A program made the translations under genes and the position numbers. Positions 56,649 through 64,000 of a stretch of 64,000 bases of DNA are shown here, piece by piece; the stretch's first letter is position 1, and each line of letters opens with the position of its first letter. The DNA is from Persicaria tinctoria (taxonomy: Eukaryota > Streptophyta > Magnoliopsida > Caryophyllales > Polygonaceae): assembly GCA_037127255.1 (NCBI GenBank), contig JBANSL010000002.1, positions 38,755,392 to 38,819,391 on the forward strand. Direction: 5' to 3'. Below the pieces are notes generated by a model. It was not told the DNA's origin and ran no database searches. It saw only the letters and a list, made by a program, of their open reading frames with translations.

Positions 56649-56716
56649 TTTCGCTCCGCGTGAATTATATAGTCACAAATTTCCTCACATTACGAAGAGC
56701 AACAGGATCAGCGTCA

Positions 56717-56792
56717 GTCAGAGAGAAAGAGAGGGGGGAAGGAAGGATATGGAGGAAGGAGAAACAGCAGAGGGAGGGAGAGAGAGAGAGTA
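56717..56792 (-). promoter_or_regulatory. TC-rich leader/promoter tract of the NT-C2 gene
   Basis: On the minus strand this is a CT-rich tract (GA-rich on plus, with a short (GA)n at 56779-56791) 70-145 bases upstream of the ATG. Such Y-patch/TC tracts are common near plant transcription starts. No clear TATA box was seen. Confidence 0.45.
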
Positions 56793-56799
56793 AGCGTTA

Positions 56800-57479
56800 G
56801 CTGGCATGGCTTTTCTCAGTTGGTGAGGTGTTTTTCAGACTACTACGGAGTACTAGCTAATTGGAATTTTCTTGTTATTTCCTGATTCTCCAATAATTTT
56901 TCGGAAACAAATTTTACAATAATACGGAGTAGTATTTTTAAAAGGGTAAAAGAGTCATTTTAATGTTACTTTGTATTTTGCATTATTGTCCCTGCAAAAT
57001 TTTACTTCTGTGCATGTGAGGTTTGTTGTTACGTAGTATTAAGATTTTTGTTTTGGTCTTATTTATTTATTGATGTGATAACTCATAAGTTAGTTCAATA
57101 AATAGTATGGAGTAAAAGACTCCTTTAAAGCAATTTTAAAAATGGGTGATTTAGGTAAGAGCATCTATAAATCCACGTTTTAGCAGAAGAAACTTGCCTT
57201 GGTTGGATGGAAGTTAATAAAAGAAGATATTTTAACTCATTGGTTCAAACGTCCTGACACCCACTTTTATTTATTTTATTTTGTTGCCACTTTAAAACTC
57301 AATCAATACACTTTTGTGCCATTTTCAACATGAACAATCATTTTCTTTTGCCATTTTAAAACAAAAATAAAACTGTTTACCGTTTCTTTGTTTTTTCTGG
57401 GCTTTAATTTGTTTCAACATGGTCTGATGATATTTAATTTAATGTTGTTCAACTATGTAATTTTCGTCTTTAATTTATG
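56800..57479. other. Intergenic upstream of the NT-C2 gene
   Basis: AT-rich with CGGAGTA words near 56845 and 56925 typical of degenerate Stowaway ends. No gene is visible. Confidence 0.5.
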
Positions 57480-57512
57480 TTTTTTTTTACAGTAGGCAAT
57501 AAATTGGATGTA

Positions 57513-60500
57513 CTAACGACATCCATGATCATCTCGCATGATGATGTTCTGGAACTCACAACAACAGGAACTCGAAATAAAAGTACAATTCAATTGAGAT
57601 TTAGCAAGAAAATCAGCTGCACCATTTGCCTCTCTATAGCAGTGCTGAATTGTGACGCTCTCAAAATCTTTGCTTAACGAATGGATCTCTTGGATTATTT
57701 GAGCGACCTCCCATGGTATATTGTTCACTTGATTGATGGCATTGACGATGATTGCACAATCACTTTCAACTATTACTCTACGAATCCCCATCTCCACTGC
57801 CAGTCTTATACCTGTATAAATTGCAAAAGCTTCTGCTAGAATGACCGAACTCGTCCTAACATTACATTTATGAATCCGAAGAACTAGACCATCATTATTC
57901 CTAACAATACAACCAACCTGCGATTGAGTATCAATTTTCACCGAAGCATCTACGTTGATCTTAATGACATTTATAGGAGGGCATTTCCAAATTAATTTAT
58001 CAGGAGGTCTAACACGTTTAGGTAACTTTGTTTTTACCTGTTGTTTATTCCAACATGAAATTTTGTCTATAGTTTGAGTTAGAGCATAGATAATACCTGT
58101 ATCCGAAGTATTGCGAAAAATAATTCTATTTCTGAGTTCCCAAACAGAATGCCATAAATGGCATAAGTCTGTAAAATCTATATTAAGAGCTCTAGTATTT
58201 AAAATATTTTCCGAAACATTACTTGTTAGAATTGGAATATTATAACATTTTCCCAACTTAACACCCAGATTTTGAATAAGAGATCTAGTGATCCGACAAT
58301 TAAACAATAAATGATTTGTATCTTCTGTATCAGAATTACAAAGAGAGCAAGTACTAGGAACTCTATTTATATATCTATTTAGACGAGTCGTGGTAGGTAG
58401 GATATCTAAAATAATTTTCCAAATAAAATTTTTCATATTCGGAGGAATATTAAGTTTCCAAATCCAGTCTGCCGAAATTTTCTTAGTATTCCCTGCATTA
58501 CAAATAGAAGATGTGGATTTAACAGAGAATTTTCCATCACTACTATAAATCCAAATTAACCTGTCTGGAATATCAATTATTGGAATATGGATATTAGTAA
58601 TAGCTTGAACAATCTGAGGGGGAAATATACTATTTAATTTATCAATATCCCAAGAGTTGGTATTTGTAAATAAATCACAAACTTTTAAGTTAGGATTACG
58701 ATCATTCCGAATGTTTTGAAGACATTGCGCATTTACCCAAATGTCAGACCATACATTTATGGTTTTCCCATTACCCACTAGCCATAACAGACCTTTAGAG
58801 AACATATCTCTGATATTAAGAAGTCTGCCAAACTGCCAAGAGGTTTTGAAACTGCCTCTTTCCATTAGAGATTCTTTCGAGAGATATTTATCCGTAATAA
58901 CCTTTGACCAAATATTATCAGGATTAGCCATAATTCTCCAAAGAAGTTTCATTTGCATACCAATATTAATTTGCTCAGCTGATTTAAAACCTAACCCACC
59001 ATCTTTTTTAGGAGTACACAGATGTTCCCAGCTGATAAGAGGATGATAGTTATCCGATTGAATTTTATTCCAAAAGAAATTTTTGTTGATCTGATCAATC
59101 TTTTGTAGAACTCCTTTTGGAAGAAGAAAAGACTGCATTAAATAATTTGTTTTAGAATTTAGGTTTGCCTGAATTAGAACCGATCTACCAGCTTGAGAGA
59201 GAGTATTAGATTTCCACTTTGATAGCTGCTTTTTAAGGCTACTTATCGCCTCATCAAACAAGACATTACAAACCCTGCCACTAATAAGTGGTATACCAAG
59301 GTATTTTTCCATTGATTTTGTAACTGGAATATTTAGTTGTTGAGCAAGGGACTGGGCTTTACTGAAAGGAATATTTTTATAAACTTGTGGAGAACTTTTA
59401 TTATAATTTATAGTTAATCCAGACATATTGGAGAAAGTATTCAGAAGATTTCTAATCGTATGAAGACTTAAATCATCAGCTCGTCCAAAAATTAGAGTAT
59501 CACCTGCAAAGGAAAGAAATGGAATATGATCACTGCTATTTGTAAGTTTGATTCCAACCAAAGGGTCACATTCCAAAGATTCTTGTTGCAACATTCTCCC
59601 TAATAGTTCCATAACCAATACAAAAATATATGGAGCAAGAGGATCTCCTTGTCGAATTCCCCTATAAGTATGAAAAGTACGGCCCGGCAAATTATTAACT
59701 AAAACTGAGAAACTAGTTTTAGTTAGACAGGTCATAACCTAGTTAATCCATCTGGAATCAAAACCAAATTTGTTTAGAATAACACGAATAAAACTCCAGC
59801 TTATTTTGTCATAAGCTTTCTCCATATCTAGCTTTAAAGCCATCCATCCCAGTTTACCTTTTTTGTTATGAAAAGAGTGGAAAACCTCATGAGCTATTAG
59901 TATATTATCCTGAATATTTCTACCTTGAACAAAAGCTCCTTGAAATGGGTTAATAATACGTGGTAAGATAGGCTTCAAACGATTAGCCAAAAGTTTCGAG
60001 ATAACCTTATAAATAGTATTACACAAACTAATCGGACGGTAGTGGTTAATGTTACTAGGTGTATCAATTTTTGGAATAAGTGCAATAAAAGTTGAATTTA
60101 CTTCATTGAGTAGTACACCAGAATGAAAGAAAGATTGAACAGCTTTGCAAACTAATTTACCGACAATATCCCAGTATTTTTTATAGAACTCTAGTGGAAA
60201 CCCATCAAGACCTGGAGACTTGTCATCTGTCATTGAGAATAGGGTATCCTTAATTTCTTTATTTGAAAAAGGATGTGTTAAAATTCTGTTTTCAGATTCA
60301 GTAATTTTCTGATCAATTAAATTTAGGAAATATGGATTACTGTTAATCGGTGCATTTGTTAGAAATGAATCTTTCGGCCAATTCAGTCGTAATTTCATCT
60401 CTAATTTGATCCTCATCCTCAATCAATAAACCATGTTTATTTGTAAAATTACGAGTGACATTTTTTGAATTTCTTATTTTAGATATGGATTGGTAGTATT

Positions 60501-61594
60501 TGGTGTTTCTGTCTCCAAACCTTAGAAAATTTGATTTTGCTCGTTGTTTCCAAAAAGTATTATTGAAGTCCATGAGAGCTTCACGCTTACTTAGCAATCT
60601 ATTACGCTTAATGTTTATTGTATCGTTTAAAATCCCACCAATTTGTTGTGTTTGTAGTAACAGAAGCTGATCTTCAATCTCTTTTATCTGTCGGAAATTA
60701 TTATTTGGGTGAGACTTACACCAGATCTTTGTATTTTTTTTAAGAAGTTTTTGTTTTTGTAATAGAGTAAACATAAATGACCCGTCAAGTTTATTCTGCC
60801 AAGTTGATTTAACTAATCTATTATAGTTATCATTGCTAGCCCAAGACATTTCAAACTTAAACGGGGAACCAGCCCTAATTTTTGCGCTTCCTATTGACAT
60901 AGACATTAAAGAGTGATCAGAAGTTGTGAAAGGATGATTGTGTACTGATAAATTAGGGAACTGAGTTAAGATATCTGTATGAGCCATTACTCTATCTAAT
61001 CGTTCATAGATATTATCAATAGGATTTTGACTTTTTCTCCACGTAACTGAACTACCTGTATAAGAGATCGTATGAACATCTAATTATTCCCTAATCTGTT
61101 GTATTCGCAGGAATCTATTAGCTTGCGGAAGTACACCACTAATTTTGTCAGAGCCTGTTTCAATTTCATTGAAATCTCCCATTAACAAACATGGGAGAGA
61201 TTGTCCGTGAATGACAATGAATAACTCATTCCAGAATCTATTTTTTTTCAATTTGATTAGAAGGAGCATAAATGAAAGTAAGAATGAAACTAAAGTTATC
61301 AATTTTAACTAGGTAAATAATATACTTATCTGATGCAGATATTGTTTGAAAAGACTGCATAAATTTAGACGTGTTTAGTAAAATCCAGAAACCACCTTTT
61401 GTTCCAATTGAGGCAATATGATGAGCATCATTAAAACCTGCTCGCTTATAGAAGGATTGAGTTGGTGGCTCAATTGACTTAGTTTCAGCAAGGACTAACA
61501 TATCCAATTTATTTCGTTTCTGAATATAAGCTAAATCTTGCCCCATGTTAGTTTTTCTCACACCTCTGATATTCCAATATGCGATGTTTATCAT
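57513..61594 (-). pseudogene. LINE ORF2 with mutated RT active site
   Basis: Endonuclease: MINIAYWNIRGVRKTNMGQD at 61594, then after a frameshift near 61250 LMGDFNEIETGSDKISG, then TTSDHSLM. RT: DDKSPGLDGFPLEFY, PISLCNTIYKV, KLDMEKAYDKIS, a TAG at about 59739, RGIRQGDPLAPYIFVL, and SFAGDTLIFG, where the usual FADD has become FAGD (Asp to Gly, catalytic). A zinc-ribbon-like CSLCNSDTEDTNHLLFNC occurs at about 58330-58280, and RNase H (INVDASVKIDTQS, VIVESDCAIIVNAI, ADFLAKSQL) ends near 57513. Frameshifts also occur near 61060 and 60400. It is inactive. Confidence 0.9.
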
Positions 61595-63258
61595 TTAAAA
61601 TAATATTTTTCCATACCCGCTTTGTGAGCATTACTAAGACATACAATATCAATAATATGATCACTAACGTTAAAATTATTTGTGATCCATCCATGCCAAT
61701 TGTTACACACAAATCTATTCTGAAAAGCACTTTGGGATAATGAAGTAATTAATCTATAGCCCATTTGTACCGGCCAGAGAATTAAGAAATCACCATTGCT
61801 GTTAAGCATCTTAATGTTAATCACCTTAATATTGAAATCAACCACAACCGTTTTACACCTATTGAACCGATTAAGACAACAACAAACATATACTCCCAGG
61901 AATACAAAACCACAGTACCCATGACAATCAAAATCTGTTAAGCATATCAAGAGGGATGTTAATCCAGAGAGATTGTTGTTAAGCATTGTTGAATCAAAAT
62001 TTAGGCACCATTTGTGAGGAATAATGTAAGAGGAACCTGCTGAAAGTATAATACATATGCGAACAGCATCCAGACATACAAACACAGACCACACAAAACC
62101 CTTAAACAAAGGATCTAACCCAGCCGACAAAGGCAAATCCCTATGAACCACAAAACTAGGGACAGCCTCCAGAACACCTGTACAAGAAACCTTCAAGCCA
62201 AAACACACAACCCTTACCAAAGTACAACAAGCCCAGCCAGAAAAAACCACAATCCTAGCGCTATTACAGTACCAAAATTCGAAGGGGAGACGGGAAAAAA
62301 CCTTAGAAAACGAAACCACCCTCAATAAGAGTTTAAATGGCATAAAACGATCAAGGAGACTACTTCTGCTTCTTGTTACTATGATCACGAGAGTCGACCT
62401 CATAGATGTCCACAATCTCCTTCGCCTTGTAATGGCTCCTCTGCACGTTACAATCTTGATCTTGAACGGATATATGAACCCCTTGGAAGAGATCAAGTCC
62501 ATAGAAGAGAACAAGTCCATATCACTTGGAACCCCATGGACAACAGCATAAAGGAACGAAGAAGACATGGCAATATTTGTGTGAAAATCCCCACACTCAA
62601 CGCCTGAAGAAAAGCAAGGATGCCTGCAGCTGTTGGGATTATGTAACTCTCTCCAAATCTGTTTCCAGTTATGCGCCTCAACCTGTATAAAGCAAAACAA
62701 ACGGGGTGTTAACCCAACAAACTGGCTGTTAAGCCGATTAGCATCATATGTGAGCCAATTCATTTGGGAATCCTGGGTTCTAGAAACACCAGTAGACAAC
62801 AACCAACAACTAAAAGCATCCATAATTTTTGACAACAGCACAGAACGAATAAAATAGCAAGTAAAACAGTTAATCCAACTGAAATCAAAATTTTTAGGAA
62901 AATAGATATGGATATCATAGCGGTTGGTATATATCAAATCACTCCAAATCTGTTTCCAGAAACACAAAGGGGGTGTTAACCCAGAAATAATGCTGTTAAG
63001 CTCTATAGTCTCAGTTGAAAACCAACGTTTTAGAGATCTCATGGTTTTGGAAACACCCTGAACTGATATAAGATAGTACCTAAAACCGGAAATAGCTACC
63101 ATATTACACACAAAGCCCTTAAGCAGAGCAGGAAACCAAGCCGCCAAAGAGTCTTCCTTATGAACAACAATATCAAGGATGTCCTTTGGATCACCTGTAC
63201 AATCAAACACCAAACACACAACCCCCACAGTACTAAAACACACTAAGGTACAGAACAA
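61591..63258 (-). CDS. LINE ORF1, at least 555 codons, hydrophobic with internal repeats
   Basis: An uninterrupted minus-strand frame whose TGA (61593-61591) overlaps the ORF2 ATG (61594-61592) by four bases. The upstream in-frame TGA lies at 63270-63268 and the first ATG is codon 53, so the true start was probably lost by 5' truncation. No DUF4283, RRM or CCHC knuckle was seen. It is rich in Cys, Phe, Val, Leu and Ser. Three diverged repeats can be aligned: codons 15-101, 146-190 (partial) and 352-440, sharing VVH, a KGFV core and LNxxxSGLT/LNxxxVGLT. Protein-level similarity between the repeats supports real coding. Its function is unknown. Confidence 0.6.
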   Translation of the reverse strand: MFCTLVCFSTVGVVCLVFDCTGDPKDILDIVVHKEDSLAAWFPALLKGFVCNMVAISGFRYYLISVQGVSKTMRSLKRWFSTETIELNSIISGLTPPLCFWKQIWSDLIYTNRYDIHIYFPKNFDFSWINCFTCYFIRSVLLSKIMDAFSCWLLSTGVSRTQDSQMNWLTYDANRLNSQFVGLTPRLFCFIQVEAHNWKQIWRELHNPNSCRHPCFSSGVECGDFHTNIAMSSSFLYAVVHGVPSDMDLFSSMDLISSKGFIYPFKIKIVTCRGAITRRRRLWTSMRSTLVIIVTRSRSSLLDRFMPFKLLLRVVSFSKVFSRLPFEFWYCNSARIVVFSGWACCTLVRVVCFGLKVSCTGVLEAVPSFVVHRDLPLSAGLDPLFKGFVWSVFVCLDAVRICIILSAGSSYIIPHKWCLNFDSTMLNNNLSGLTSLLICLTDFDCHGYCGFVFLGVYVCCCLNRFNRCKTVVVDFNIKVINIKMLNSNGDFLILWPVQMGYRLITSLSQSAFQNRFVCNNWHGWITNNFNVSDHIIDIVCLSNAHKAGMEKYYFK

Positions 63259-63295
63259 TAGTAGTACTCAGTGCGGTACTGGAGGATGTTTTTTT

Positions 63296-63610
63296 AGAAG
63301 GGTGATAATGTTTGCACCACCAAAATTTGCTATTTACACTACAAAAGATTTGTTAATTTCTTTTTCCTCAACATTTATGCCTTATGAGCCAAAGGATTAT
63401 GGCTTATGAGTCACACCCTTAAATTGTTCCACTAGTTAAACAAAGTTGAAAACTATTCCCATGAGTTGTAGCCTGTAATAAACTTGGTTAAATTTGCTAT
63501 CTACTGCGTTAGTGATTACCTCGTGAGTTTCTGAACTTACCTTTTGAATTTTATCTATTTAAAATGGAGTATTATTTTGAAAAATGTATTTGTTTGGTTT
63601 TTTAATGTAG
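63296..63610. other. Spacer or intron before the last exon
   Basis: AT-rich. Contains a possible MITE (GGGTGATAATG near 63300 to AGTCACACCC near 63418), too short and imperfect to assign. It ends in a pyrimidine-rich acceptor TTTTTAATGTAG. Confidence 0.4.
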
Positions 63611-63811
63611 GCTGAGTATATTGGTCAATATCATTCTTTCCGGGGAATGATGAGATTAATGAGGAATATTTACGGCCCTAAAACCGGAATTGGTTGCTCA
63701 ATTGAGCTGGACCGGGGGCCTATGTCTCTTCCACCTGCGTATTGCGATCCTGATCCTGAAGCCATAACAGATTGTGAATCAATTCTTGATGATCTTGTTT
63801 CGCTGAGTAGA
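63611..63811 (+). CDS. Internal exon of an unidentified host gene
   Basis: Follows a good acceptor (AATGTAG) at 63610 and stays open: AEYIGQYHSFRGMMRLMRNI, then YGPKTGIGCSIELDRGPMSL and PPAYCDPDPEAITDCESILD. The segment looks like a conserved globular protein, and codon use matches the two host genes. The best donor is GTATTC at 63812. Beyond it the frame becomes low-quality. I do not recognise the family. The 5' exons could lie upstream of the LINE, which would then be intronic, and the 3' exons beyond the window. Confidence 0.5.
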
Positions 63812-64000
63812 TGTATTCTTTGCTATTACATTTACATTTGGGTCTTCAATACCGCTATTAAAAAATATTGTACATTAACTTTATAGGGGAGATATCATTT
63901 GGAGCTATGCGTGGTTTAACAATTATGCTTATTTAATATATTTAGATTTAGATTTTCTTTATATAAAAATACATATTAACTTACACTACATTAGAATATT
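63812..64000. other. Presumed intron at the window edge
   Basis: AT-rich with no further exon visible. Confidence 0.45.

Larger units (their letters stand above)
57480..63285 (-). mobile_element. Second L1 LINE, 5' truncated
   Basis: The minus-strand element ends GCCTACTGT plus a 9-A tail (57488-57480). It carries ORF1 (at least 555 codons) and ORF2 in the same ATGA-overlap layout as the LINE at 26962-33793. A possible short duplication ATGTTTTTTT occurs at 57478-57487 and 63286-63295. The ORF1 frame lacks an ATG near its upstream TGA, so the 5' end is probably missing. ORF2 has several lesions. Confidence 0.85.

Noticed and set aside
63296..63420. Small MITE GGGTGATAATG to AGTCACACCC
   Set aside because: Terminal match of only about six bases and no clear target duplication.

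Overview
This is eudicot plant nuclear DNA. It has two large intron-containing host genes with canonical GT/AG splice sites, plant-type TE families (Athila-like and chromovirus LTR elements, L1 LINEs, a FAR1-type MULE, Stowaway MITEs with TA target sites, a plant DD39D mariner) and many short CTCCCTCC/CGGAGTA transposon ends. The species cannot be fixed from sequence alone. No similarity search was run; family names come from motifs recognised by eye.

Layout. 1-8.95 kb is a nest of LTR retrotransposons, all on the minus strand: an Athila-like element (partial gag, PBS, 1.8-kb LTR) sits in the integrase of a decayed chromovirus, which also carries a 1,061-bp solo LTR between 5-bp target duplications. 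9-16.3 kb is non-genic: an inverted-repeat transposon end, two minisatellite arrays, tRNA-like sequences, two more LTR-like blocks and microsatellites. 17.1-25.7 kb holds a convergent decayed pair: a plant-mobile-domain (PMD) gene split by a 3,188-bp solo LTR, and a FAR1/MULE transposase ending in an OTU cysteine protease domain. A 1.17-kb TIR element follows. 26.96-33.79 kb is a near full-length L1 LINE with a 17-bp target-site duplication.

34.5-43.7 kb is a host gene on the plus strand: a 7-coding-exon RING E3 ubiquitin ligase of 851 aa. 44.1-56.6 kb is a convergent host gene on the minus strand: an 8-exon NT-C2/coiled-coil protein of 1,528 aa. Its first intron contains a complete 4,566-bp mariner-like element with perfect 31-bp TIRs, TA target duplication and an intact three-exon transposase. 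57.5-63.3 kb is a second L1 LINE on the minus strand, and at 63.6 kb an exon of an unidentified gene begins.

Most notable: both LINEs carry, in place of the usual plant L1 ORF1, a very long uninterrupted hydrophobic, Cys/aromatic-rich ORF (855 and at least 555 codons). In each, its stop overlaps the ORF2 start as ATGA. ORF1 is open in both copies although ORF2 is broken in both, and the second ORF1 contains diverged repeats conserved at protein level. Other strong points are the apparently intact mariner, with repressor-like DLNxxP motifs, a duplicated symmetric exon and a captured gene fragment, and the MULE-OTU/PMD pair.
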